From positions 1 through 64,000 of the forward strand of contig WTFX01000011.1 in the NCBI GenBank assembly GCA_011523825.1: a stretch of DNA of 64,000 nt, read 5' to 3'. The notes beneath the pieces are model-generated. The model did no database searches. It was not told the DNA's origin and was given only the letters and a program-made list of their open reading frames with translations. A program made the position numbers and the translations under genes. Source of the stretch: Microthrixaceae bacterium (lineage in GTDB: Bacteria > Actinomycetota > Acidimicrobiia > Acidimicrobiales > Poriferisodalaceae). Positions 26,021 to 34,980 of the stretch are shown here, in pieces. Numbering within the stretch: the stretch's first letter is position 1; every line of letters starts with the position of its first letter.

Positions 26021-26799
26021 ACGCGGCAAAGTCGCTGGGGCGGGCGTGGCTGCCGCCGATAGCGGCTGCAGCGATCATGTTCGGCGGCTGGGAGCTCCTG
26101 CTGGCGCTGATCCGCCCGGACGGGTTCGTGCTGCCACCGCCCTCGAGCATCGTCGGCGCGGTGGCCGAGAAGTTCGACGTCATCGTCACGGCGACCGGCG
26201 TCACCGGTTTCATCATCGTGACCGGATTGATCGCCGGAGTGGCCGTGGGAGCGTTCGCCGCGGTGCTGGTCACGGCATTCCGCTCGGCAAACGAGACGCT
26301 CACACCGCTGGCCGTTGCCGTCAACGCAGTGCCGATCATCGCATTGGCGCCGATCTTCAACGCCTGGTTCGGCATCCTGTCGCCCCGTTCCAACCAAGCC
26401 GTCGTGGTGGTGCTCGTCTTCTTCCCGGTCTTCATCAACACGGCCCGGGGGCTGGGGCAGGTCGAGCCCAGCCAGATCGAGCTCATGGAGTCCTACGGCG
26501 CCGGAAAGTGGCGGATCATGCGCGAGGTGCGCATCCCGAACGCGATGCCGTACTTCTTCACTGCGCTGAAGCTGGGCACTTCGCTGGCAGTGATCGCCGC
26601 CATCGTGGCCGAGTACTTCGGCGGCCGTCAGGACGCGCTGGGCAATCTCATCACCAACTCGGCCGGTTTGACCCGCTACGACGAGGCATGGGCGGCAGTG
26701 CTGGCTGGTTCGTTGGTGGGCATCTGTCTGTATGCGATCGCTGTTGTGCTCGAACGGCTCGTCATGCCGTGGTACTTCGCAGCACGGAGGGCGGCATGA
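26017..26799 (+). CDS. ABC transporter permease (NitT/TauT/ThiX type), second subunit
   Basis: A 260-residue permease with about six helices and the loop ELMESYGAGKWRIMREVRIPNAMPYFF. It is clearly different in sequence from the permease at 24172, so the channel is probably a heterodimer, unlike the homodimer of SsuC or TauC. The start GTG overlaps the ATPase stop (GTGA), so translation is coupled. Confidence 0.88.
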   Translation: MNAAKSLGRAWLPPIAAAAIMFGGWELLLALIRPDGFVLPPPSSIVGAVAEKFDVIVTATGVTGFIIVTGLIAGVAVGAFAAVLVTAFRSANETLTPLAVAVNAVPIIALAPIFNAWFGILSPRSNQAVVVVLVFFPVFINTARGLGQVEPSQIELMESYGAGKWRIMREVRIPNAMPYFFTALKLGTSLAVIAAIVAEYFGGRQDALGNLITNSAGLTRYDEAWAAVLAGSLVGICLYAIAVVLERLVMPWYFAARRAA

Positions 26800-26851
26800 C
26801 CTGGACCGTGGGCGTGAGCGCCCATCAGGCAACCCAACACGGGGGGAAATT

Positions 26852-27976
26852 ATGAAGGTAAGGAAAAAGCTGATTCGGACGCTGGCGCCGCTGCTGGCGC
26901 TCGGCCTACTAGCCGCGGCCTGCACCGGCGGCGATGACGCGGATGAGCCCGAATTCGAGCCCATCTCCGAAGTGTCGCTGCAGTTGCAGTGGTTCACCCA
27001 GGCTCAGTTCGCCGGCTACTACGCGGCACAGGCGCTCGGCTTCTACGACGACGTCGGGCTCAGCGTGGAAATCCTGGAAGGCGGTGTGGACATCGTTCCC
27101 GCCTCGGTCCTGGATTCCGGCGCTGCTGACTTCGCTGTCTCGTGGGTGCCACGGGGTCTGGTGCCACGAGAGGAAGGCACCAACATCACGAACATCGCTC
27201 AGGTGTTCCAGCGAAGCGCCACGTTGCAGGTGTCGTTCGCTGATGCGGGCATCAACTCGGTGGCCGATCTCGAGGGCCGCACCGTCGGCAACTGGGGATT
27301 CGGCAACGAATTCGAGCTGCTCGCAGGGCTGCGCCGCAGCGGGCTGGATCCGGATTCCGACATCCAGCTCGTACAGCAGAACTTCGACATGCTGGCACTG
27401 ATCGATCGTGAGATCGACGCCGCGCAGGCGATGATCTACAACGAGTACGCCCAAGTGCTCGAGACGATCAATCCCGACACCGGCGAGCTGTACCAGCCAG
27501 AGGATCTGCACATCATCGACTGGAACGACGAGGGCACGGCGATGCTCCAGGACGCCCTGTGGGCCGACGCCGACCGCCTCGATGACGATCCTGCGTACTA
27601 CGACGCGGCGGTCCGGTTCGTGGAGGCGTCGCTGCGCGGCTGGATCCACTGCCGGGACAACACCGAAGAGTGCGTGCAGATCGTGCTCGACAATGTCCCG
27701 ACGCTGGGCCAGTCGCATCAGACGTGGCAGATGAACGAGATCAGTGCGCTGATCTGGCCGTCTCCGCTTGGCGCCGGCATCATGGATCCCGACCTGTGGG
27801 CACAGACCGTCGATGTGGCTACCAGCGAGGGCATCTTGGCCTCGGAGCCCGATGAGGGCGCCTACCGCACCGACATCGCCGAAGCGGCGGTGGCGAATCT
27901 GCGGGACGCCGGCATCGATGTCGTGGGCAACGACTGGGAGCGGATCCCCGTCGTGCTGCTCGAGGGCGGCGAATAG
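26852..27976 (+). CDS. ABC transporter substrate-binding lipoprotein, NMT1/ThiY-like
   Basis: A 374-residue lipoprotein. The signal peptide MKVRKKLIRTLAPLLALG ends in the lipobox LAAAC with Cys24. The mature part opens with VSLQLQWFTQAQFAGYYAA, the hallmark of the NMT1/THI5-like fold that binds hydroxymethylpyrimidine precursors, riboflavin or other ring compounds. It lies in an operon with dihydropyrimidinase, so a pyrimidine or hydantoin ligand is plausible; a thiamine precursor is the alternative. The ATG at 26852 has GGGGGGAAA upstream. Confidence 0.88.
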   Translation: MKVRKKLIRTLAPLLALGLLAAACTGGDDADEPEFEPISEVSLQLQWFTQAQFAGYYAAQALGFYDDVGLSVEILEGGVDIVPASVLDSGAADFAVSWVPRGLVPREEGTNITNIAQVFQRSATLQVSFADAGINSVADLEGRTVGNWGFGNEFELLAGLRRSGLDPDSDIQLVQQNFDMLALIDREIDAAQAMIYNEYAQVLETINPDTGELYQPEDLHIIDWNDEGTAMLQDALWADADRLDDDPAYYDAAVRFVEASLRGWIHCRDNTEECVQIVLDNVPTLGQSHQTWQMNEISALIWPSPLGAGIMDPDLWAQTVDVATSEGILASEPDEGAYRTDIAEAAVANLRDAGIDVVGNDWERIPVVLLEGGE

Positions 27977-28004
27977 CCGCAGACAACATCAGTTGACCGG
28001 TCGC

Positions 28005-28037
28005 GGGGGCGGCGGCGAGCAGGTCGCCGTCGCCCCT
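28005..28037 (+). terminator. Strong hairpin ending the pyrimidine/ABC operon
   Basis: Arms of 14 bp (28005-28018 and 28024-28037, 12 of 14 pairing) flank a 5-nt loop, 28 bp after the stop of the binding protein. It is GC-rich with no T-run. Confidence 0.6.
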
Positions 28038-28275
28038 GCTGGCCGCGTTCGCAGGGGTATTGCCTGCCACGGCAAGCAACCACCGGTCTGGATGGTCCGG
28101 TGAAGGTGTCAGCGCCCTTCGCCCTCCGGCGGAGCATGCGGATTTTTCAACTTGCGGCTCAGATTGCTGATGCTTGCTGCTCAGGCCGCTGGAGTCTGCG
28201 GGGCTTCCTGATCGCATCTCCGTTAGTTGACGGAATTGTGCACGATTCGCGGCATTCCTCTGCTCGATTGGCTGC
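28038..28275. other. Intergenic stretch with no gene seen
   Basis: Together with the hairpin this 299-bp gap holds no convincing reading frame. A short CCGT-6-ACGG inverted repeat near 28221 might be an operator for the following gene. Confidence 0.4.
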
Positions 28276-29964
28276 GTGGCGGTCCATGACCGACCGGCCT
28301 CGGCGGAACCTCCCGATGCCATCGACCAGCGCACTCTCCGCATCATCGGACGGATGCCGCTCGCGAGCACCTCCAACTTGGTGCAGATTCTCGCCCCGGG
28401 CGAGCCGCGAATGCGGGCGGAACTCGGACGGCTGCAGCGCTCCGGCTGGCTTGAGTCCATGAACGTCGGGATGATCGAACGCCGGCAGCAGCGCTGGTTT
28501 CTCACGAGTCAGGCCGCTGAGGCGCTCTATTGCCACGAGCGTGCACATGCGCACGGGAGCGCCGCCGCCCGTACGGCCGAGCAGGTTCTTTCCCCGTACA
28601 CGAGCACTCTCGCCAGCGCACCGGTCCCCGGCTCTCGCGAGCGTGTCCCTTGGACGGTCACCGCGCGAGGTGTGCGCACGTGCGTGCGCCGACTGGCTTG
28701 GCTGGAGCTGCTCTACCGACTCGCTCCCAGGCTGCTGCTCAAGGGCTGGCTGCGTCTGCCCCCTGGTGTCGCCGCCGAGCCGCCCGATCTCGCCATGACC
28801 GATTTCCGGCTGCTGCGCCATGGCGGCTGGTTTCACGCTGTCGCCCACTATGGCGAGCTGTATTGGGTGACGTTCACCTACGTGGGCCTGCACGCCACCG
28901 AGCGATCACTGCGGCGCAAGAGAACCCATCGCTTCTGGGGACTCGACGCGTACTCAAGCGACCATGACGCCCACGAGCGGGCTGCCGACCGGGTCTTCTA
29001 CGGCGATCCCACCTACGACGCGGTGCCGTCCGCGCAGGTGATCCTGGCCTCCGATTCGTGGGCGGCTCAGTTGGCGCAACGCGAGTTTGCGCGTGACGCG
29101 TGGCCGTTGATCTGCACACCCGACGGGCTGTGGGGAGATCCCGTCGAGCTGCGGCCCTCAGGTGACCGCGTCGACGACCCGGTCACGCCCATGGAGGTGG
29201 GGAGAGCCGAGAAGCTGAAGCGCTGGCGGAAATTCAACGCCGACACGATGGCCATAGCCGAGCCGCTCCCCTACGCCGCCTTCATGGCCGTCGCGCAGTT
29301 CCCGGCAATACAACGCAGCCAGCTCAGCCGCCTCTTGAGCGCATCGCCCCGAAGGATCGACGCAGTGCTCGCCACGCTCGACGACGTCGGGCTCATCGAC
29401 TGTTTCGACGACCATTGCTATCTCACCGAAGGCGGTCTGCGCCGAGCGGCCAACCTGAGCCGGCTGCTTGCCCGGGCGCTCATACGGCGCCACGGTGCCT
29501 ACCTGATCCCGACCTTCCGGCACCGCCAGCGCCGCCACGACGACGGCGTCAACCGGCTGGTGCTGCAGTTCGCCTCCGAGGGCGCAGCAGCATTCGCGGG
29601 TTGGAGGGGAGAGATCAACGTGCCGGGCGTCACGCAGATCCGGCCCGACCTCGTGGTGCTGGTCACCGATGGGCCGCTCGGCAGCGGTGCCTACTGCCTC
29701 GAGTACGAACGCAGCGCCAGCACCCCCTCGGAGATCATCGACAAGATCAGGCCCTACCGAAAGTGCGCCGCCGTGGGACGACCTGTGCCCCTGCTGATGG
29801 TCTGCGAGACCGAGCAAGCAGCCGGGAGGTTCGCCGAATACGACTCGCTGCTGCCCCTGCTGGTCACCCACACGGCGGCCGTCGAAGCAGGCCGGCTGAC
29901 GGGCGGCGTCACTGTGTGGCGGAAGCGTGATGCCGACACCGTGTCGCTGCACTGCCGCCGCTGA
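28276..29964 (+). CDS. Replication-relaxation-like protein (winged helix plus nuclease-like domain)
   Basis: A 562-residue protein. Residues about 15-80 form a winged-helix-like unit (LRIIGRMPLASTSNLVQIL, then LGRLQRSGWLESM). A second similar unit lies near 335-395 (AAFMAVAQFPAIQRSQLSRLL). The C-terminal part reads TQIRPDLVVLV, GAYCLEYERS and IIDKIRPYRK, the D...ExE...K order of the restriction-endonuclease fold. This layout matches the replication-relaxation family (PF13814), usually carried by actinobacterial conjugative elements and plasmids. Here it stands alone with no relaxase or conjugation gene, so it may be a remnant or a domesticated regulator. Start at GTG 28276 is uncertain. Confidence 0.6.
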   Translation: MAVHDRPASAEPPDAIDQRTLRIIGRMPLASTSNLVQILAPGEPRMRAELGRLQRSGWLESMNVGMIERRQQRWFLTSQAAEALYCHERAHAHGSAAARTAEQVLSPYTSTLASAPVPGSRERVPWTVTARGVRTCVRRLAWLELLYRLAPRLLLKGWLRLPPGVAAEPPDLAMTDFRLLRHGGWFHAVAHYGELYWVTFTYVGLHATERSLRRKRTHRFWGLDAYSSDHDAHERAADRVFYGDPTYDAVPSAQVILASDSWAAQLAQREFARDAWPLICTPDGLWGDPVELRPSGDRVDDPVTPMEVGRAEKLKRWRKFNADTMAIAEPLPYAAFMAVAQFPAIQRSQLSRLLSASPRRIDAVLATLDDVGLIDCFDDHCYLTEGGLRRAANLSRLLARALIRRHGAYLIPTFRHRQRRHDDGVNRLVLQFASEGAAAFAGWRGEINVPGVTQIRPDLVVLVTDGPLGSGAYCLEYERSASTPSEIIDKIRPYRKCAAVGRPVPLLMVCETEQAAGRFAEYDSLLPLLVTHTAAVEAGRLTGGVTVWRKRDADTVSLHCRR

Positions 29965-30012
29965 TCAATCCGCTACGAGCAACAGAGATCGTCATGACAT
30001 GATCGCCGTGAC

Positions 30013-31008
30013 ATGCAACTTCGCACACGGCTGACGGCGCGGCAGGTGGACCTGCTGCTGGCCGTCGCCGCCACGGCGGCGGTTGGGACCGGGCTGGCGT
30101 CGTGGGCGGTGGGAACCGGTTGGGGACGCTGGCTCACCGTCACGCACGCTCTCGCAGGTCTGAGCCTGCTGGCAATGGCCCCGGCAAAGCTCCGGGGCTC
30201 GGTGCGCACAGGGCTGAAGCGCCGGCGCGCCACCCGGTGGTTGTCGATGCTGCTCGGCGCTCTCGTCGTCGCGACCGTCGTGCTCGGAGTGCTGCACGCC
30301 ACCGGTCTGTGGCACGGCGTGGGCTACTGGTCGGCGTTGTGGACCCATGTCCTGCTGGTCGCGTTCGTGGCCCCGCTGCTGGTGTGGCACATCGTCAGCC
30401 GGCCGGGCCGTCCCGGCATCGCCGATCTCGACCGCAGGGCATTCGTCGGCGGGGGCATCGCGCTGGCCGCCGCAGGCGCGGCCTACTGGATCCAGCAGCT
30501 GGTGGTGGGCGACAACCGACGATTCACCGGCTCTCACGAGATCGCTTCGTTCACACCCGCCGAGATGCCGACCACCATGTGGCTCAACGACCGGTCGCCT
30601 CGGGTGGCAGCATCGGACTGGGAGCTCACCGTCGCCGGCGAACCGGTCGTGCTGGAGACCCTCCACGACCGGGCCGCGCCGCTGATCGCCGACCTCGACT
30701 GCACCGGAGGGTGGTGGAGCCGCCAGTCGTGGGATGCAGTGCCGTTGGCCGAGCTGCTGCCCGAGAACGACGCGCCCACACTGGAAATCACATCGCTGAC
30801 CGGCTACAGCCGGCTGTTCCCCGCTCGCGATGCGGCCGACCTGTACCTGGCCGTCGGGTACGGCGGTGAGCCGTTGCGCCGAGGCCACGGCGCCCCGGTG
30901 CGGCTGGTCGCACCAGGCAGGCGGGGATTCTGGTGGGTCAAATGGGTCAGCCGAGTCGACCCTGTCGACCGGCCGTGGTGGCTGCAACTCCCCTTCCCGG
31001 CGGAATAG
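30013..31008 (+). CDS. Membrane-bound molybdenum oxidoreductase (sulfite-oxidase fold) with cytochrome-b-like helices
   Basis: A 331-residue protein with four membrane helices (about 12-34, 40-60, 76-99, 105-128) carrying His45, His95, His112 and His126, possible haem ligands. Then comes DRRAFVGGG (Arg141-Arg142), a Tat-like motif directly before a fifth helix. The C-terminal domain has the sulfite-oxidase Moco fold: ADLDCTGGWWSRQSW with ligand Cys230, TGYSRLF, and a final GRRGFWWVKWVSRV. Such polytopic proteins with a late Tat helix are known in actinobacteria and use Sec then Tat. The substrate is unknown; sulfite or a sulfoxide is possible. Confidence 0.8.
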   Translation: MQLRTRLTARQVDLLLAVAATAAVGTGLASWAVGTGWGRWLTVTHALAGLSLLAMAPAKLRGSVRTGLKRRRATRWLSMLLGALVVATVVLGVLHATGLWHGVGYWSALWTHVLLVAFVAPLLVWHIVSRPGRPGIADLDRRAFVGGGIALAAAGAAYWIQQLVVGDNRRFTGSHEIASFTPAEMPTTMWLNDRSPRVAASDWELTVAGEPVVLETLHDRAAPLIADLDCTGGWWSRQSWDAVPLAELLPENDAPTLEITSLTGYSRLFPARDAADLYLAVGYGGEPLRRGHGAPVRLVAPGRRGFWWVKWVSRVDPVDRPWWLQLPFPAE

Positions 31009-31079
31009 CGGGCGGCACGCTCGAAGCCGCGGTCGCGACGGGTCGAGCAGACCTCCGATGCCTGCAACCGGTCGGGAAC

Positions 31080-32318
31080 TCAGATGCCGACGCGGATCAG
31101 CAGGTTGCGGGGGCCTCGGATCTGGTAGCCGCCCCATTCAGCGCCGCGGCCGTCCGCGTCGGTGGCGAGCTCGAAGTTCGGGAAACGTGCGAGCCATTCT
31201 TCGAGCGCGACTTTGAGCTCCATGCGGGCCAGGTTCGAGCCCAAGCAGCGGTGAATGCCGATGCCGAAGGCGAAGTGCCGGTTCTCCGCCCGGTCGATGA
31301 GGACCTCGTTGGGCCGGTCGAACTTGGCCGGGTCGCGGTTGCCCGCCCCGAACGGCAGGTACACCTTGTCGCCCTCGGGGACCGGGCAACCACTGATCTG
31401 TGCGTCGTCGGTGGCGCTGATCCGTGCCATAGTCACCGGTGCGTACGCCCGCAGGAACTCCTCGATGGCCGAGTCGAGGAGCTGTGGCTCGGCCAGCAGA
31501 CGCTCGCGGTCGTCGGGGTTGGTCGCCAGGTGCAGCAGGCTGGCCGAGATCGAACTCCACGTTGTGTCGATGCCAGCCAACAAGAGCAGGAAGCCGACAC
31601 CGGTGATGTGGCGGTTGGTGAGCGGGTCGCCGTTCGGCAGCCGCATGTCGATCAACTTGGACGGCAGATCGTCCGCACGTTCCTCGCGACGAGCGTCAAC
31701 CAGGTCGCCGAAGTAACGAAGCACTTCGCGAGTGGCGACGGCGCGGTGGTCGTGCTCCTCCGGCGTGGCCTGCAGCACGGCGACGGCCCAGCGGGTGAAC
31801 ATCGGCTCGTCTGACTCGGGCAGTCCCAGGATGCGGGCGATCACCCGCACCGGGATGTACCTGGAGTAGGCGTCGGCGGCGTCGACGACGCCGGAACCGC
31901 CCCGGTCCGCGCCCGTTTCGGCTGCGATGACGTCGAGTCGCTCACGGGCGATGCTGCGCGTGACCTCCACAAGATCCTCCACTGCCGGGGGCGCGAAGAA
32001 CGGCAGCAGCATCCGGCGAGCGTCGGCATGGAACGGGGGATCAGAGGTAATCGGCGGAGCCGAGATGAACGAAGCACCCTCGGGCGTGTGTGCTACGGAG
32101 CTGTCGCGTGAGCTGAAGTTGTCGGTGTCATACGCGACCGCCGCGATGTCATCCCAAGTGGTGGGCAGCCACCCGCCACCGTTGCGGTCGCTGTGCGCGA
32201 CGGGGCACTCAGCGCGCAATTCGTCCCACACCACGGACGGGTCCGCGATGTACTCGTCGCTGAAGATGTCGAAGTCGCGCTCGACCTCGCTGCGATCAAC
32301 GCCGGTTGTTGTGCTCAC
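31080..32318 (-). CDS. Cytochrome P450
   Basis: A 412-residue P450. The haem loop reads FAFGIGIHRCLGSNLARME with ligand Cys358. The I-helix is LLLLAGIDTTWSSI, with the AGxDTT pattern, and the K-helix reads AIEEFLRAYAPV. The GTG at 32318 is preceded by GAGGAGG with good spacing. It differs from the P450 at 17953 in the I-helix motif and is not a recent duplicate. No redox partner is adjacent. It is divergent from the AhpD-like gene. Confidence 0.9.
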   Translation of the reverse strand: MSTTTGVDRSEVERDFDIFSDEYIADPSVVWDELRAECPVAHSDRNGGGWLPTTWDDIAAVAYDTDNFSSRDSSVAHTPEGASFISAPPITSDPPFHADARRMLLPFFAPPAVEDLVEVTRSIARERLDVIAAETGADRGGSGVVDAADAYSRYIPVRVIARILGLPESDEPMFTRWAVAVLQATPEEHDHRAVATREVLRYFGDLVDARREERADDLPSKLIDMRLPNGDPLTNRHITGVGFLLLLAGIDTTWSSISASLLHLATNPDDRERLLAEPQLLDSAIEEFLRAYAPVTMARISATDDAQISGCPVPEGDKVYLPFGAGNRDPAKFDRPNEVLIDRAENRHFAFGIGIHRCLGSNLARMELKVALEEWLARFPNFELATDADGRGAEWGGYQIRGPRNLLIRVGI

Positions 32319-32448
32319 GGCAGCCTCCTCACCCGAGGCTCGACAGTCCAGATGGCGCCAGCGTAAGCGAGATGCTCAGCCCGGAATGCGTGATCGCCTT
32401 CATAGTGCCCATGACTACTAGACATCCACTGGTGTATGGAGCAAGTTC

Positions 32449-32454
32449 TAGTCT
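32449..32454 (+). promoter_or_regulatory. TAGTCT -10 box, leaderless start
   Basis: TAGTCT ends 6 nt before the ATG at 32461, and there is no ribosome site. Confidence 0.5.
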
Positions 32455-32460
32455 GAGCGC

Positions 32461-33039
32461 ATGCACCTCACGCGACCATCCGAGCCGCGGCTGGAGCCTT
32501 TGGAGTGGGCGGCGAAGCTCGCACGCGAGGCCATGAAGGACTCGCCCGCGTACGTGGTGAACATGCGGGCGACCATGGCGCACAACAAGCTCGTCTCCAA
32601 GGCCATGGGCATGTTCTCCCAGACCATCCTGCTGAAGTTCGAAGGCGACCTCACCCGGCGGGACGTGGAGATTGCCGTGCTGCGGACATGCTGGAACTGC
32701 GGCTCCGCGTACACGTTCGGCCAGCACGGCCTTGTAGCACTGGTGGACGGTGTGACTGAGCCGGAGCTCTACGACGCCACCCGTCCCATAGCCCAGGGCA
32801 GCTGGACGCCTGCCGAAGCCGCCATGCTGCAACTCGTCGACGATCTGTGCGCCGACGACTGCGTCTCCGACAGCGCGTGGGCCGCGGCCTCGCAGCACTA
32901 CAGCGCTGCCGACCTGTGCCAGCTGCTCGCCGTGTCGGGCTGCTACCGCATGGTCTGCGGCTTCAACAACAGCGCCGGAGTGCAGCTCGAAGAGGGCGTG
33001 CCCGGCTGGCCGACGCCACCAGAAGCAACGGGTTCCTAG
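32461..33039 (+). CDS. Carboxymuconolactone decarboxylase / AhpD-like protein
   Basis: A 192-residue all-helical protein of the CMD/AhpD superfamily. The core reads DVEIAVLRTCWNCGSAYTFGQHG, giving Cys77, Cys80 and His89, the Cys-x-x-Cys...His arrangement of AhpD-type peroxidase partners. Related proteins next to fatty-acid or aromatic degradation genes are often annotated only at family level. It is followed 56 bp later by an enoyl-CoA hydratase gene that has its own start box. Confidence 0.8.
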   Translation: MHLTRPSEPRLEPLEWAAKLAREAMKDSPAYVVNMRATMAHNKLVSKAMGMFSQTILLKFEGDLTRRDVEIAVLRTCWNCGSAYTFGQHGLVALVDGVTEPELYDATRPIAQGSWTPAEAAMLQLVDDLCADDCVSDSAWAAASQHYSAADLCQLLAVSGCYRMVCGFNNSAGVQLEEGVPGWPTPPEATGS

Positions 33040-33082
33040 ACACCCATCCGCTCCTGCAGCCATGCGCCCGGGCGGGCGCAGC

Positions 33083-33088
33083 TAGCGT
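33083..33088 (+). promoter_or_regulatory. TAGCGT -10 box, leaderless start
   Basis: TAGCGT ends 7 nt before the ATG at 33096. It decides this start over the longer frame that begins inside the AhpD-like gene. Confidence 0.5.
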
Positions 33089-33095
33089 CCGCGCC

Positions 33096-34079
33096 ATGAA
33101 CTCCGACGTGGAAGCTGCCGGAACTGCCGGTGCCGCCGACGCCGAGTCGGAGGCCAGCGGCACCGAGCCGGTGGTGCTCTACAACGAACACGGCACGGTT
33201 GCCTTCATTACGCTCAACCGGCCCGAGCGGATGAACACGCTGACCGAGAACGTCATCGCCGGGGTGGCGGACGGCATCGACCGGGCGACAGCGTCGAGGA
33301 ATGTCCGCTCGATTGTCATCCGGGGCAACGGCCCGACGCTCACGGCTGGCTACGACCTCAACCCCGGCGGGGGCAGTACCCGTGGCGGCAGCCACGGCGA
33401 CAAGCACGGGAGCTCAGAGGAGCTGTACGACTCGTGGGGCAGCCCGTACGGCGCTCCGGGCCCCAAGCCGCGTGAAGGCGCCTGGGACCCGGTGCGCGAC
33501 TGGCAGTTCATGGGCCACAACGTGAAGCGGTTCATGAAGATCTGGGAGTGCCCCAAGCCGGTACTCGGGCAGATCCACGGCTGGGCGATCGGCGGGGCCA
33601 CCGACATGATCCTGTGCTGCGACCTGCTGTTCATGGCCTCCGACGCCCACATCGGCTATGCCCCATCACGGATCTACGGCACACCCACCACGATGATGTG
33701 GGTGTACCGCTTGGGCCTCGAGCACGCAAAGCAGTTCTTGCTGTCGGGCGATGCCATCGACGCTGAGACGGCTCACCGCATCGGCCTCGTCGCCTACGTG
33801 CACCCGCCAGACGAACTCGACGAGCGCGTCGAGGCATTCGCCCGGCGACTCGCCCACATCCCTGCCAACCAGCTCGCGCTCAACAAGCTGCTCGTGAACC
33901 AAGCCTTCGAGAACATGGGCCTGCGCACGAGCCAGCTTCTGGGCACGTTCTTTGATGGCGTGACACGGCATACCGAAGAGGCCTATCGCTGGGTGGAGGA
34001 CTTCGAGACAAAGGGATTCCGCCAGGTGATTGCCGAGCGCGACGCTCCCCATGGCGACTATGGCGAGCGGCCCCGATGA
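33096..34079 (+). CDS. Enoyl-CoA hydratase/isomerase family protein
   Basis: A 327-residue crotonase-fold protein acting on an enoyl- or related acyl-CoA. The N-terminal strand is TVAFITLNRPERMNTLTE. The oxyanion-hole blocks read GNGPTLTAGYDLNPG and HGWAIGGATDMILCCDLLF. A long insertion (about residues 95-135, Gly/Ser/His-rich, GGGSTRGGSHGDKHGSS) lies after the first oxyanion block, so the active-site lid differs from the textbook enzyme. It precedes an alpha/beta hydrolase gene by 60 bp. Confidence 0.88.
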   Translation: MNSDVEAAGTAGAADAESEASGTEPVVLYNEHGTVAFITLNRPERMNTLTENVIAGVADGIDRATASRNVRSIVIRGNGPTLTAGYDLNPGGGSTRGGSHGDKHGSSEELYDSWGSPYGAPGPKPREGAWDPVRDWQFMGHNVKRFMKIWECPKPVLGQIHGWAIGGATDMILCCDLLFMASDAHIGYAPSRIYGTPTTMMWVYRLGLEHAKQFLLSGDAIDAETAHRIGLVAYVHPPDELDERVEAFARRLAHIPANQLALNKLLVNQAFENMGLRTSQLLGTFFDGVTRHTEEAYRWVEDFETKGFRQVIAERDAPHGDYGERPR

Positions 34080-34139
34080 ACCTGACCGACGCGGATTGCA
34101 ACCGCTGCAGCCGCCACCGGCAGATCCCCGGAGGAAGCT

Positions 34140-34943
34140 GTGGCTGAGCTGCCGGCTCTGGTGCTGCTGCACGGGCTGGGCGCCAACCGGCACGTGTGGG
34201 ACGGCGTGGCAAAGATCATGGAATCGGCGGGCGGCACCGTGTACGCGCCCGACATCCGCGGGCACGGCGAGGCGGCGTGGCGCCGTCCCTACACGTTCGG
34301 GGCCATGGCGGCAGACGCAGCGGAGGTGCTGCAGCGGGACTTCGGTGGGAGGCGCTACGTCGTCGTCGGGCATTCGATGGGCGGCGCCGTCGCGCTGGCG
34401 CTGGCCTCGGGCTGGTTCGGACCGCCGCCTGTCTGGGCAGCAACCGTCGGGGTCAAGCTGCGCTGGTCGGACGAGGAGCTGGCTCGCATGCCGGACCTTG
34501 CAGCGCGACCCCCTCGGCTGTTCGACGACCGTGCCGGTGCCGTCGACTGGTTCTTGAAGCTGTCAGGGCTGTTCGGCGTCGTCGACGCTGACGACGAACG
34601 CATCGCCGCAGCTGTTGCGGCGGGCGTGACACGCGATGCCGACAGTTCAGGCCGTTGGCGAACCACGCAGGATCCCGCCACGATCGGCGTGGGCCCGCCC
34701 GACATGACGGGCCTGCTGCCGGCAGCGAAGTGCACGGTCGCCATGGCGATCGGCGAGCACGACCCGCTCGTCGCTACGGATCATCACGCTGACTTGACCG
34801 CGGTCGCGGCGACCAACCCTCACGCAGCGGGCGTCACCGCGCCGCACGTCTTCGACAGCCTCGGCCACAACGCCATGGTCGAGGACCCCCAAGCGGTGAT
34901 CGACTGGCTCACCACCCGGCTCGAGCTCACCGACGCTCCGTGA
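34140..34943 (+). CDS. Alpha/beta hydrolase
   Basis: A 267-residue alpha/beta hydrolase. The oxyanion block is LLHGLGANRHVWD, the nucleophile elbow is VVGHSMGGAVAL with Ser79, the Asp is likely in AIGEHDPLV, and the His is in LGHNAMVEDP. The start is a GTG preceded by GGAGG. It probably cleaves an ester or a ring-fission product of the neighbouring acyl-CoA pathway, which is inference. Confidence 0.85.
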   Translation: MAELPALVLLHGLGANRHVWDGVAKIMESAGGTVYAPDIRGHGEAAWRRPYTFGAMAADAAEVLQRDFGGRRYVVVGHSMGGAVALALASGWFGPPPVWAATVGVKLRWSDEELARMPDLAARPPRLFDDRAGAVDWFLKLSGLFGVVDADDERIAAAVAAGVTRDADSSGRWRTTQDPATIGVGPPDMTGLLPAAKCTVAMAIGEHDPLVATDHHADLTAVAATNPHAAGVTAPHVFDSLGHNAMVEDPQAVIDWLTTRLELTDAP

Positions 34944-34956
34944 CCGGTGTCCGGTC
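34942..34956. terminator. Short hairpin between convergent genes
   Basis: GACCGG, TGT, CCGGTC gives a 6-bp perfect stem that overlaps the hydrolase stop codon. It lies in the gap before the convergent SDR gene and is weak. Confidence 0.3.
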
Positions 34957-34980
34957 TGCGGGCGAGCTCTGACTGCCGGA

